Counted from the stretch's first letter, positions 44,159 to 52,530 are shown. The stretch: 64,000 bases of DNA from CANIGN01 sp964538275 (GCA_964538275.1 CAZIFW010000008.1:6293-70292); one strand, 5' to 3'. Notes: generated by a model not told the origin, from the sequence alone. Numbers and translations are program-made.

Positions 44159-44521
44159 ATGGCAAAAAAAGCTGCTAAAAAAACGACCAAAAAGAAAACA
44201 ACTGCAAAGAAGGCTACAAAAAAAGTAGCTAAGAAAGCTACAAAGAAAGCAACTACTAAGCGTAAGCCCAATGCTAAGTTCATGGCGCCTATGGCTGTAA
44301 GTGCTACTTTGGCTGAAGTTGTTGGCAACAAGCCAATTCCTCGCACTGAAGTTACTAAAAAACTTTGGGCTTACATCAAGAAGAACGGTCTTCAAGATGC
44401 TAAAGAGAGACGTAACATCAATGCAGACGACAAACTCAAAGCAGTTTTCGGCGGCAAGAAAACCGTTTCTATGTTCGAAATGACTAAGCTTGTTAGCAAG
44501 CACCTCAGCGCTCTTAAATAA
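44159..44521 (+). CDS. SWIB/MDM2-domain protein with histone H1-like Lys-rich tail
   Basis: 120 aa from the ATG at 44159, with AAGGAG 10 bp upstream; a longer open frame reaching into metG is not credible. The first 42 residues are almost only Lys, Ala and Thr (AKKAAKKTTKKKTTAKK and so on), an H1-like tail. Residues 48-118 are a SWIB domain (PIPRTEVTKKLWAYIKKNGL, INADDKLKAVFGGKKTVSMF). Such proteins occur in Chlamydia and some deltaproteobacteria and probably bind DNA or compact the nucleoid. Confidence 0.88.
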   Translation: MAKKAAKKTTKKKTTAKKATKKVAKKATKKATTKRKPNAKFMAPMAVSATLAEVVGNKPIPRTEVTKKLWAYIKKNGLQDAKERRNINADDKLKAVFGGKKTVSMFEMTKLVSKHLSALK

Positions 44522-44565
44522 TTTAAGAACACGTTGAGCTGCTGGGCATAAGTCTGGCAATTGAG

Positions 44566-44606
44566 AGCGCTGGTCTCCTTCGGGAGGCCGGCGCTTTTTC
44601 TTTTTT
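44566..44606 (+). terminator. Rho-independent terminator after the SWIB gene
   Basis: A 13-bp stem with a TTCG loop (AGCGCTGGTCTCC-TTCG-GGAGGCCGGCGCT, with G-T pairs), followed by a T-rich tract. It is strong and well placed, 45 bp after the stop. Confidence 0.92.
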
Positions 44607-44652
44607 GCAGTCAAAAAAAGACAGCTCATCTGCTTTTAGCTAAGCATTGAGT

Positions 44653-45123
44653 ATGAAATTCTGGCTCATGAAATCGGATCTTGAAGATTATCCCTTAGAA
44701 AAGTTTATCAAAGATAAAGTGACGCCTTGGGAGGGCGTCCGCAATTATCAGGCACGTAATTTCATGATGAAAGAGATGTCTGTGGGCGACAGAGGCATTT
44801 TTTATTTGAGCAATGCTAACCCATCATCAGCCATGGCGGTGCTTGAAATTGTGAGTGAAGCTAAACCTGACACTCTCGCACTAAATAAAAAGAGCGAATA
44901 CTTTGATCCTAAGGCCACTCAAGAAAATCCAATTTGGTTTTGCGTGGATGTTAAGTTCGTTAAGGCTTTGCCCAAGCCTGTGAGCTTGGAGGCCATGCGT
45001 GGAGAGAAGTCTTTGGCCGATATGCGCTTACTGCAAAGAGGGAACCGTCTTTCTATTTTGCCACTCTTAGAAAAAGAATTTAAAAAAGTAATAGAACTCG
45101 GTGGCCTTAAAAATGAATTCTAA
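44653..45123 (+). CDS. EVE-domain protein (PUA-like)
   Basis: 156 aa from the ATG at 44653 (MKFWLMKSDLEDYPLEKF); a TTG 6 bp earlier is also in frame. WEGVRNYQARNFMM, GIFYLSNANPSSAMAVLEIV and ENPIWFCVDV match the EVE/thymocyte nuclear protein 1 domain, which binds modified bases in DNA or RNA. Its exact ligand is not known. It overlaps the HD-domain gene by 11 bp, so they are probably co-translated. Confidence 0.85.
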   Translation: MKFWLMKSDLEDYPLEKFIKDKVTPWEGVRNYQARNFMMKEMSVGDRGIFYLSNANPSSAMAVLEIVSEAKPDTLALNKKSEYFDPKATQENPIWFCVDVKFVKALPKPVSLEAMRGEKSLADMRLLQRGNRLSILPLLEKEFKKVIELGGLKNEF

Positions 45124-45766
45124 TGTAAAGCTTAAGGGCAACTATGAATCTAAAATGCGAGAGCATGTACAAGCTTTGGATAAAGAGCACTCAGATCCTT
45201 CGCACGATATTTTGCACATTGAACGCGTTGTAAAACTTAGCCGAAAGATGTGTGTAGCATTGCGCGCTTCTGAAGAAGTTGTCGTTCCTGCCGCTTATCT
45301 ACATGACTGCGTTTACATTTCAAAATCCGATGCCCGTCGCAAGCAGGCCTCGCGTATCTCTGCAGACAAGGCAATTGAGTTGCTTACGCTGTGGGAATAC
45401 CCAGAGGAGTTTTATCCGCCTATTCACCATGCGATAGTCGCGCATAGTTTTTCTGCAAAAATCCCCGCAGAATCTCTTGAGGCTAAAATTGTTCAAGACG
45501 CTGATCGTCTAGATGCCCTCGGAGCAATCGGAGTTGTTCGTTGTTTTACTCTGGGAGCTTTAATGAATCGACCTTTGTATTCTAAGGACGATCCTTTTTG
45601 TGAGGAGCGATTGCCCAATGATCAGGTGAATACGTTGGATCACTTTTACGTAAAACTTTTGGGATTGGTAGATTCGCTTCACACGGATTGGGCCAAAGAA
45701 GAGGGACTCAAGCGTTTGCAGGTTTTAAAAACTTTTCTGCATGATTTAAAACGTGAGATTTCGTAA
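45113..45766 (+). CDS. HD-domain phosphohydrolase (YedJ-like)
   Basis: 217 aa from the ATG at 45113. The HD motifs are in order: SHDILHIERVV (His31, His35), AYLHDCVY (His64, Asp65), HHAIVAHSF and VQDADRLDALGAIGV. These are the metal-binding positions of small HD hydrolases like YedJ, which dephosphorylate nucleotides or related compounds. The substrate is unknown. It follows the EVE gene with an 11-bp overlap. Confidence 0.83.
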   Translation: MNSNVKLKGNYESKMREHVQALDKEHSDPSHDILHIERVVKLSRKMCVALRASEEVVVPAAYLHDCVYISKSDARRKQASRISADKAIELLTLWEYPEEFYPPIHHAIVAHSFSAKIPAESLEAKIVQDADRLDALGAIGVVRCFTLGALMNRPLYSKDDPFCEERLPNDQVNTLDHFYVKLLGLVDSLHTDWAKEEGLKRLQVLKTFLHDLKREIS

Positions 45767-45894
45767 TGACTTATTGGCTATTCTGACTAGAATTTAATAG
45801 GGGAATTCTTCCGCACTGTAAGCTGACATGGACAGCAAATTTATCCAAAAAAATTGACGAATTCTTTGAATATAAGTTTAAATCCATTCCTGCC

Positions 45895-45911
45895 TTGGCA
45901 TTCGCTTTGCA
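45895..45911 (+). promoter_or_regulatory. sigma-54 (-24/-12) promoter
   Basis: TTGGCATTCGCTTTGCA: GG at 45897-45898 and GC at 45909-45910, 10 nt between. The -24 element TTGGCA and -12 element TTTGCA are near perfect. The predicted start is about 12 bp after the GC, some 20 bp before the ATG at 45945, which has the Shine-Dalgarno sequence GGAGG. It drives the small gene 45945-46166. The rest of 45767-45944 shows no gene. Confidence 0.8.
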
Positions 45912-45944
45912 AAGTATAGAGGTAGAAACGAGGAGGAATGAATC

Positions 45945-46166
45945 ATGTCAAAAGAATTGACCAACAAAGAAGTTAGAGAGACTACAAAAAAGTGGGCTAA
46001 AAAACTCATCGCTAAGTATAGTCGCAAAACAGTAAGCTTCGCTCCTATACTCTATACAGATGAAGGCATGGATCGCCTTATTGAAGATATTAAATATCAT
46101 GTAGAACGCACGCCACCCTCTACAAGTGAACGCGTTTATCTGCGCAACTATGAATTTTCATTATAA
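45945..46166 (+). CDS. small basic protein of unknown function
   Basis: 73 aa with no signal peptide. The first half is very basic (KEVRETTKKWAKKLIAKYSR) and the second is mixed (DRLIEDIKYHVERTPPSTSE). No family is recognised. The strong GAGGAGG Shine-Dalgarno sequence and the sigma-54-type promoter upstream support it as a real, regulated gene. Confidence 0.75.
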   Translation: MSKELTNKEVRETTKKWAKKLIAKYSRKTVSFAPILYTDEGMDRLIEDIKYHVERTPPSTSERVYLRNYEFSL

Positions 46167-46210
46167 ACAATAAATGCTTCAAGATTAATGCCCACCTCAT
46201 GCAGCCTTGG

Positions 46211-47320
46211 TTAATTGTTAGAAATTTGATTTCTCATATGGTTAAAGAAGATTTCTTTTTTTGCTAACCATTCTGGAGAAACTCTATCTATCTTTTCGCC
46301 AAGCGCTGCCTCTTTTCGAACGAGAGTGGCTTCCCATATTGCACTCCAAGCTTTTTCTTTATCGCTCCAATCGTATTTTAAGGAAAGATCTACATTGCTA
46401 ACACTCTCTGCCATCTTGCTATGCGATTCTTTAAGTTCTTTGGCAGCTTCACGTAAACGTTTTCTTTCTTCTAGTTTTTCATCTACGGTGTCGTAAACCT
46501 GTCCTGCGAGTATGCTCACGGTAAGAATGTTTACGGTTGTTTTGAGTCGATCATAATAAGCTTGGAACAAAAGTCGATTTTTGAATTTTGCCGCAAGCTC
46601 GTCTTTGATACTTTCAAATCCATATTTTAATCCTCGCTCCAGGAGGTCGTCACTCAAAACCTGATCTTTAAAAAAATCAATTTTGGGTAGAAAAATTCCG
46701 TCGTACTGAGTACCAGCAATAAGAAAGGCATTCATGCCTGCTGCCAATGTGCCGCGAATGTAGTTGCTTTTTGAACGTATCTTGTCGAGCATTTGTGTGC
46801 GTGTACTTTCTTTGTGGAGTCCTAAACTCTTAAGGCCCGCACCAAGACCTTGTTTTGCAAGATCATATTCAAACTTTTTTTGGAGTATGTGTTCGGCCAT
46901 TTGGGTGTCGCTAAAGAATCTTGTAAATTTAGAACGCCATGAGTTTTCAGTTCCAAATCGAAGGAAAGTACTAAAAAAGTGAGAGTAGCTGCTTTCAAGA
47001 GATCTTGCTTCAAAAGTAGTATTAGCTTTTTCATTTTCGCCAATTACTCCCTTTGCAAGGGCAGCCCGAAAGTCTTCTTGTAAGAGAGGGGCTCTGCCGC
47101 CTTGCTCTTCGATATAGCTAATAGCTGCTAAGTGAGCTTCTATAGGATCGCTCTTTTTTAAAAGTTTAATGGTTTCTGGGCTATCTCTGTAAGAGGAAAG
47201 GTAGGCGTTGAAGGAGTCTATTTGATCTTGGATGAGGGTTGCTTTGCAAGTTTTTGCTAAGAGAGGATGGCAGCACGCCAAGCTTACTAGGAATAAGCAG
47301 AGACCCTTTAAGCAACTCAT
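46211..47320 (-). CDS. exported helical protein of unknown function
   Basis: 369 aa with a signal peptide (LCLFLVSLACCHPLLA, then KTCKATL). The mature protein is helical, with a possible hydrophobic helix at about 255-275 (LKTTVNILTVSILAGQVYDT) followed by a charged coiled-coil-like region (KLEERKRLREAAKELKESHS). No domain is recognised. The second Cys of ACC could be a lipobox variant, but the spacing is poor. Confidence 0.72.
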   Translation of the reverse strand: MSCLKGLCLFLVSLACCHPLLAKTCKATLIQDQIDSFNAYLSSYRDSPETIKLLKKSDPIEAHLAAISYIEEQGGRAPLLQEDFRAALAKGVIGENEKANTTFEARSLESSYSHFFSTFLRFGTENSWRSKFTRFFSDTQMAEHILQKKFEYDLAKQGLGAGLKSLGLHKESTRTQMLDKIRSKSNYIRGTLAAGMNAFLIAGTQYDGIFLPKIDFFKDQVLSDDLLERGLKYGFESIKDELAAKFKNRLLFQAYYDRLKTTVNILTVSILAGQVYDTVDEKLEERKRLREAAKELKESHSKMAESVSNVDLSLKYDWSDKEKAWSAIWEATLVRKEAALGEKIDRVSPEWLAKKEIFFNHMRNQISNN

Positions 47321-47437
47321 TGCCTCTATATTATAAGGGGTAAATTGAGATTTCTTAGATGCTTATTTACGCTTTACTGCTGACTAAAATCTAGACAGGT
47401 CTTTAAGGAAATCCTAAATGCTTTCAATTCGAGAGTC

Positions 47438-47455
47438 TTGGCACGTAAGGTGCTT
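47438..47455 (+). promoter_or_regulatory. sigma-54 (-24/-12) promoter
   Basis: TTGGCACGTAAGGTGCTT has a perfect -24 TTGGCACG. GG is at 47440-47441 and GC at 47452-47453, 10 nt apart, with one mismatch in the -12 element (GTGCT for TTGCT). The predicted start is near 47465, so the 5' leader to the ATG at 47475 is about 10 bp. This argues that the gene starts at 47475 and not further upstream. Confidence 0.75.
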
Positions 47456-47474
47456 TATAGGCTTAGAGGTATTT

Positions 47475-48092
47475 ATGAATAAACTTATTTTTCCAATTTT
47501 GATGTTCAGTGTTGTGACTCTTTCTTATGCAGATAAAGGCGGTCCTCAAAGCCCGCCGCCACCTGTAGTTGAAGAAAAGACTGAAGCTGCTAAGCCCGAA
47601 GTTAAAAAAGCTCACACATTACAGTTAGATGTTGATGTTCTAAAAGTGAATCGTCAGATCATTAAAGACAATCCTGTATTGGTAAACAAATTAAGAGAGC
47701 TAGATCTTATTGAAGCGGCTCTCAAAAGAGCTAGGGAAGTTGAAACTCGCGGCGCAACCAAAATGTGGAGCTCTAGAGCTGGATATGGTCTAGCGGGATC
47801 ATATGTAGTTATTAAAGGAGCTAGTGGCTCGTGGAAAAAATTGATGGATTTTATCTCTTCGACTGATCTCCTGAAGGGTGTAAAACCAGCCAACTATGAA
47901 ATCTCTGGAAAGGGAATTGTGAAGGCGGTTGTGGCTGGAGGAGTTTTTGTTTATTTGGGATTTGAAGAGGGCGAAGCCATTGACGAGATTTGGGTTGCCC
48001 AGTCTCACATCGCAACACTTGTTACTAGCCTCAATGCAAAGCGCGCAGAGATTCAGGCAGAAATTGCAGCTGATCGCGCAGCAGGTTTATAA
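47475..48092 (+). CDS. exported protein of unknown function
   Basis: 205 aa from the ATG at 47475 (MNKLIFPILMFSVVTLSYA), which has GAGG 5 bp upstream and lies just after a sigma-54-type promoter. The open frame upstream to 47418 includes the promoter and is not used. A short Pro-rich segment (SPPPPVVEE) follows the signal peptide. The centre has Gly/Val-rich hydrophobic stretches (SGKGIVKAVVAGGVFVYLGF), perhaps a membrane hairpin. No family is recognised. It overlaps convergent rsmJ by 6 bp. Confidence 0.72.
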   Translation: MNKLIFPILMFSVVTLSYADKGGPQSPPPPVVEEKTEAAKPEVKKAHTLQLDVDVLKVNRQIIKDNPVLVNKLRELDLIEAALKRAREVETRGATKMWSSRAGYGLAGSYVVIKGASGSWKKLMDFISSTDLLKGVKPANYEISGKGIVKAVVAGGVFVYLGFEEGEAIDEIWVAQSHIATLVTSLNAKRAEIQAEIAADRAAGL

Positions 48093-48674
48093 AAATAAAT
48101 CCCAACGGTGAGATCGCCCTCTAAACTCATGCGAAGCTTTTTTAAAAGTTAGCGCAGGAGCTTTAAGGGGGCGTTTTACCAAAAACTTTTTAGGTTTTTC
48201 TTTCCAAGCAAATTCGTAGCAATAGCGCAGAAGCTCTTCGGCATTATCTGTGTCGTCTTCCACTAAAGCTTTTATATCTTGAAGGTCTTTGCGCGGAAGG
48301 CCTTTTCGTTTTTCATCTGGAAACATGGCATCGATCACCACAATATCAAAAACTGCATTTGGGTTTTTCTTTAAAAACTCCTCCGTGGGTTGAGCATGAA
48401 TGCTAAGTCGAGAAATCCAATTGGCGTAAAAATCATCCTTCTGTGCAGCTTCGTAGGCAGCTAAGAGCATTTTCGAAAGAGTGGGGTCGCGTTCACACGC
48501 CGTAACGGTGTGACCCCAGTAAGCTAAGCGCAGGGAGTCGCGGCAAAAGCCCGCAGTAGCGTCTAAAATGCGCATGTTCTTGTTTTTTCCCAAGGCATCG
48601 CGCATGAGGTCCTTTTCTCTCGGGGAGCGTTCTATGCGGCTTATAAGCTTGGGATCTACAAAAGAAAGCTCCAT
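48087..48674 (-). CDS. rsmJ: 16S rRNA m2G1516 methyltransferase-like protein
   Basis: 195 aa, class I SAM-dependent. The motif order ILDATAGFCRDSLRLAYWGH (motif I), IDAMFPDEKRKGL (family D-x-M-[FY]-P), LVEDDTDNAEELL and KFLVKRPLKAPALT matches RsmJ (YhiQ). In E. coli it methylates G1516 of 16S rRNA. It is somewhat short but complete. It stands alone, divergent from the MpaA-like gene. Confidence 0.85.
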   Translation of the reverse strand: MELSFVDPKLISRIERSPREKDLMRDALGKNKNMRILDATAGFCRDSLRLAYWGHTVTACERDPTLSKMLLAAYEAAQKDDFYANWISRLSIHAQPTEEFLKKNPNAVFDIVVIDAMFPDEKRKGLPRKDLQDIKALVEDDTDNAEELLRYCYEFAWKEKPKKFLVKRPLKAPALTFKKASHEFRGRSHRWDLFL

Positions 48675-48722
48675 TTCCTAAGCTTCACTTGAGTTGGCCA
48701 GAATTTCAAATAAGTTAATTAC

Positions 48723-49388
48723 GTGGAACGATTTGTTATAGGCACTTCATTCAAAGGTCTCGATATTGAGATGTTCAAACTTACAGATGGCCCCGTTAAG
48801 GTACTTTTATTGGGAGGCGTTCATGGCGATGAACCCGAAGGCTATACTTTTGCCGAGAACTTTTTAAGAAAAGGAGATTGGAAGGGTTTTGCGGGCAAGC
48901 TGGCTTTGTACGTTATTCCTCGTCTTAATCCCGATGGCTGTTTGGCACATACTCGCCAAAACGCAAATGGGGTGGATCTCAATCGCAACATGCCAACAGC
49001 GGATTGGACCTCAAAAGCCGCTAACGAGCGTTACATCCCCGGTGCTGAGCCAGGTTCTGAACCTGAAACACAAGTCTTGATGAAAGTGATTGATGAAGAA
49101 AAGTTTGCAGCAATCTTAAGCTTTCATTCTTACGATCCTATGATTAATTACAACGGCCCCTCTAAAGAATTGGCCGAAGCAATTTCTGCTAAATGTGGAT
49201 ACAAGGTAGCGGATGACATTGGTTATCCCACACCGGGTTCTTTGGGAACTTGGGCGGGTGCTGAAAGAAATATTCCCACCATTACTTACGAAATTGAACG
49301 CGATCTCGATCATGATGCATCTTGGACGTTGCACGGGCCTGCTGTCATTGCAGGTCTTCAGTATTTGGCGACAAAGGGCAAAGAATGA
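48723..49388 (+). CDS. M14-family murein peptide amidase-like zinc carboxypeptidase
   Basis: 221 aa with a GTG start. The zinc site is visible as GGVHGDEPEG (HxxE); NPDG, GVDLNRNMP and ILSFHSY (third His) follow, and TYEIERD holds the catalytic Glu. This resembles MpaA, which cleaves L-Ala-gamma-D-Glu-mDAP tripeptide to release DAP. Its stop overlaps the dapD start (ATGA), coupling it to DAP synthesis. A related action on succinylated DAP precursors cannot be excluded. No signal peptide, so cytoplasmic. Confidence 0.82.
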   Translation: MERFVIGTSFKGLDIEMFKLTDGPVKVLLLGGVHGDEPEGYTFAENFLRKGDWKGFAGKLALYVIPRLNPDGCLAHTRQNANGVDLNRNMPTADWTSKAANERYIPGAEPGSEPETQVLMKVIDEEKFAAILSFHSYDPMINYNGPSKELAEAISAKCGYKVADDIGYPTPGSLGTWAGAERNIPTITYEIERDLDHDASWTLHGPAVIAGLQYLATKGKE

Positions 49389-50194
49389 AAGAGTTGATCA
49401 ATAATTTTTACGATAATTATGATGCCCTCGCCAACAGCGATGAGCATATTCGCGCCGTTTCAGACACCATCGCTCAAATTGATTCCGGAAAAATAAGAGT
49501 TTCAGAAAAAGTTGGAACGGAGTGGGTTTTGAACGAATGGGTTAAAAAAGCTGTTCTTCTTTACTTTCGTATTCGTAAAATGGAAAAAATGGAATTTGGC
49601 GCTGCTTCTGCATTGGATAAAGTTCCTCTCAAAAACTGGGAGCCTTCAGATGGCGTAAGGGTTGTTCCTGGCGCTATAGCTCGTTACGGATCTTATGTTT
49701 CTCCAAGTTGTATTCTTATGCCCTCGTTCGTGAACATCGGTGCTTTTGTGGGCGAAGGCACCATGGTGGATACATGGGCAACTGTGGGGTCTTGTGCGCA
49801 AGTAGGCAAGGGCGTTCACTTGAGTGGTGGCGTTGGAATTGGTGGAGTGCTTGAACCACTACAAGCTAGTCCTGTAATTATTGAAGATCATTGTTTTGTT
49901 GGATCTCGTGCGATCGTGGTTGAAGGGGTGCGTGTTTGCGAAGGTGCAGTACTTGGCGCCAACGTTGTGCTCACGGCGTCCACTCCTATTATTGATGTTC
50001 GTGGCAAAGAAGAAAAAGTTTATAAGGGACTTGTTCCCCCTCGTTGTGTGGTAATTCCCGGGACCCGTAAGAAGACTTTTCCTGCAGGGGATTACCAGTT
50101 AACTTGCGCTCTTATTATTGGCGAGCGCAGTGAATCAACGGATAAGAAGACCTCTTTGAACAATGCGCTTCGTGATAATGATGTGCCCGTATAA
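49385..50194 (+). CDS. dapD: tetrahydrodipicolinate N-succinyltransferase
   Basis: 269 aa from the ATG at 49385 (MKELINNFYDNYDALANSDE); the longer frame from 49322 lies over the previous gene. The left-handed beta-helix is clear: VNIGAFVGEGTMVDTWATVG, GVHLSGGVGIGGVLEPLQAS, IEDHCFVGSRAIVVEGV. It succinylates tetrahydrodipicolinate with succinyl-CoA in the lysine/DAP pathway. The Shine-Dalgarno sequence AAAGGG is 7 bp upstream. Confidence 0.95.
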   Translation: MKELINNFYDNYDALANSDEHIRAVSDTIAQIDSGKIRVSEKVGTEWVLNEWVKKAVLLYFRIRKMEKMEFGAASALDKVPLKNWEPSDGVRVVPGAIARYGSYVSPSCILMPSFVNIGAFVGEGTMVDTWATVGSCAQVGKGVHLSGGVGIGGVLEPLQASPVIIEDHCFVGSRAIVVEGVRVCEGAVLGANVVLTASTPIIDVRGKEEKVYKGLVPPRCVVIPGTRKKTFPAGDYQLTCALIIGERSESTDKKTSLNNALRDNDVPV

Positions 50195-50217
50195 TTAGAA
50201 GCTTTGACCCATTTGCT

Positions 50218-50240
50218 GGCCTATGGGATGTCTATAGGCC
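50218..50240 (+). promoter_or_regulatory. hairpin abutting the ettA start codon
   Basis: GGCCTAT/ATAGGCC, a 7-bp perfect inverted repeat with a 9-nt loop (GGGATGTCT), ends exactly at the base before the ettA ATG (50241). There is no clear Shine-Dalgarno sequence outside it. It could mask the start or bind a protein. This is inferred from position only. Confidence 0.5.
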
Positions 50241-51914
50241 ATGCCTCAAATCATCTACACACTAAAAGATTTAAGCAAAACCTATCCCCCTAGCAAAAAA
50301 GTACTCTCGGGAATTTACCTCTCATTCTTTGATGATGCCAAGATTGGTATCATCGGTTCTAACGGATCCGGAAAGTCGTCCTTGCTCAGAATCATGGCGG
50401 GCATTGATCAAGAATATCAGGGCGAAGCTTTCTTGGGCGAAAGTCGCACCGTAGGTTATTTAGAGCAAGAACCCAAGCTCGATAACACTAAGACTGTAAA
50501 AGAAAACATCATACAAGCTATGGGCGAAACGGCCATGCTCTTGGAAGAATTCAATAAAATCAGCGAACGCTTTGCGGAAGAAATGTCTCCCGAAGAGATG
50601 GAAAAACTTTTAGAGCGCCAAGCCGCTCTTCAAGATAAAATCGAAGCTGCAAATGCTTGGGACTTAGATCGTCAAATTGAAATCGCAATGGATGCCCTTC
50701 GTTGTCCTCCAGGAGATAGTTCTGTAGAAAATCTTTCTGGTGGCGAAAAGCGTCGTGTTGCCCTTTGTAAATTGTTGCTCAGCAAACCCGACTTACTATT
50801 GCTGGACGAGCCCACCAACCACTTGGACGCAGAGAGTGTGGCTTGGCTAGAGCGCCACTTACAAGAATACACTGGATCTGTCGTGTTGATCACGCACGAT
50901 CGTTACTTCCTAGACAACGTTGTGGGTTGGATTTTAGAACTCGACCGCGGTCAAGGTATTCCTTGGCAGGGCAACTACTCTTCTTGGTTGGAGCAAAAAC
51001 AAAAACGACTCTACAGCGAAGAAAAAACTGAAAGTAAAAGACAAAAAGTTTTGGCTCAGGAATTGGAATGGATTCGCCAAAGTCCAAAAGCACGCCAAGC
51101 AAAAAGCAAAGCGCGTATTGCAGCTTACGAACAAATGTTGGCTGAGGGGCCTAAAGACAGAATCGAAGACATGGAGATTTACATCCAGCCCGGTCCTCGC
51201 TTGGGTAATCTTGTGATTGAAGCCGAAGGTGTTTCTAAATCTTACGGAGATAATCTTTTATTCGAAAACATGAACTTCTCTCTTCCACGCGGTGGAATTG
51301 TAGGAATCATTGGTCCTAACGGCGCAGGTAAAACAACTCTCTTCCGCATGATCACGGGCCAAGAAAAGCCTGATAGTGGAACTTTCAAAGTGGGTGACAC
51401 TGTTAAGTTGGGTTATGTCGATCAAAGTCGCGACTCTCTTGATGCCAACAAGACTGTCTATGACGAAATTTCTGAAGGTCGCGACACCATTATGCTCGGC
51501 AATCGCGAAGTGAATGCTCGCGCTTACGTTTCTAAATTTAACTTCTCAGGTGTAGATCAAAACAAAAAAGTGGGTGTCTTGTCAGGTGGAGAACGCAACC
51601 GTGTTCACATGGCAAAACTTCTTAAAGAAGGTGCAAATACTTTGCTACTGGACGAACCTACAAACGACTTAGACGTAGCAACATTGCGTGCACTTGAAGA
51701 AGCTCTCTTAAATTTTGCAGGTTGTGCGGTTATCATCTCCCACGATCGTTTCTTTTTAGACAGAATTGCAACGCACATTCTTGCTTACGAAGGCGACAGT
51801 AAAGTGGTTTGGTTTGAGGGTAACTATCAAGCCTACGAAGAAGATCGTCGACGTCGCCTTGGCACTGCGGCTGATGATATTAAGCGCATTAAGTACAAAA
51901 AACTTACTCGCTAG
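50241..51914 (+). CDS. ettA: energy-dependent translational throttle protein EttA (ABC-F)
   Basis: 557 aa with two ABC domains and no membrane part. The first Walker A is GSNGSGKSS (39-47) and the signature is LSGGEKRRVAL; the second has GPNGAGKTT and LSGGERNRVHM. YLEQEPKLD and the linker between domains (SWLEQKQKRLYSEEKTESKR) fit EttA, which binds the ribosomal E site and gates the first peptide bond by ATP/ADP ratio. It converges with the next gene with an 11-bp overlap. A hairpin touches its start. Confidence 0.95.
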   Translation: MPQIIYTLKDLSKTYPPSKKVLSGIYLSFFDDAKIGIIGSNGSGKSSLLRIMAGIDQEYQGEAFLGESRTVGYLEQEPKLDNTKTVKENIIQAMGETAMLLEEFNKISERFAEEMSPEEMEKLLERQAALQDKIEAANAWDLDRQIEIAMDALRCPPGDSSVENLSGGEKRRVALCKLLLSKPDLLLLDEPTNHLDAESVAWLERHLQEYTGSVVLITHDRYFLDNVVGWILELDRGQGIPWQGNYSSWLEQKQKRLYSEEKTESKRQKVLAQELEWIRQSPKARQAKSKARIAAYEQMLAEGPKDRIEDMEIYIQPGPRLGNLVIEAEGVSKSYGDNLLFENMNFSLPRGGIVGIIGPNGAGKTTLFRMITGQEKPDSGTFKVGDTVKLGYVDQSRDSLDANKTVYDEISEGRDTIMLGNREVNARAYVSKFNFSGVDQNKKVGVLSGGERNRVHMAKLLKEGANTLLLDEPTNDLDVATLRALEEALLNFAGCAVIISHDRFFLDRIATHILAYEGDSKVVWFEGNYQAYEEDRRRRLGTAADDIKRIKYKKLTR

Positions 51915-52530
51915 GTTTTTTGAGAACAACGGTTACGTTCCATTTATTAGCAAGAACACCTGGTTGAACTTTACTTTGAGTCATATCAACTTCTGTAAAC
52001 CCAAGCTCACTCATGCTTTTATAAAATGGAGTCACTTGAATGCCAGCTCTAAGATCGCGGCTTTTATCGTATTCTTTTGCAAATTCTTTTGCATTTACAA
52101 GCGCTAGAATTCCGTGAACTTCAGTTACTTTTGGATTGTCTTTTATGAAATTTTTATAGAGTGCAGTGGAAAGGTATCTTCCCTGATAATCCGGATCTGT
52201 TTTGTTCAAAATAATTTTTGCACTGTGGGATTTGGTAAAACCCCATTTTTTAATCGGCTTAATGACGTAATCAATATAAGATACAACTTTAGAATCTGAA
52301 TCTACAGCTGCATAGCGAATAGCAGGGCCTTCTGGGCTCTCAATATTGGTTATTTTCAATTGAAGTCCTTGAGTAGCTAAAAATTCATCTGGTGTAGATT
52401 CATTTAGTTTAACTTTAAGCTCCGCTCTCAACTTTAAGGCGCAAGGAGTGCTTTGATAGATTGCGTAGGCATTTTGACAACAGAGTAAAATCAAAAAAAA
52501 ATTAAATAAATTTTTTAATTTTGATTTCAC
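51904..52530 (-). CDS. exported protein with a possible GNAT-like fold
   Basis: 208 aa with a signal peptide (FFLILLCCQNAYA). The segment TDPDYQGRYLSTALYKNFI resembles the acetyl-CoA loop of GNAT acetyltransferases, and TPFYKSMSELGFTEVDM their C-terminal strand. Acetyl-CoA is not expected in the periplasm, so a different role is possible. The match is by pattern only. Confidence 0.68.
   Translation of the reverse strand: MKSKLKNLFNFFLILLCCQNAYAIYQSTPCALKLRAELKVKLNESTPDEFLATQGLQLKITNIESPEGPAIRYAAVDSDSKVVSYIDYVIKPIKKWGFTKSHSAKIILNKTDPDYQGRYLSTALYKNFIKDNPKVTEVHGILALVNAKEFAKEYDKSRDLRAGIQVTPFYKSMSELGFTEVDMTQSKVQPGVLANKWNVTVVLKKPSE

Noticed and set aside
44087..44629. 180-aa minus-strand frame opposite the SWIB gene
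   Set aside because: Phe/Ser/Cys-rich translation is the shadow of Lys-rich AAA/AAG codons.
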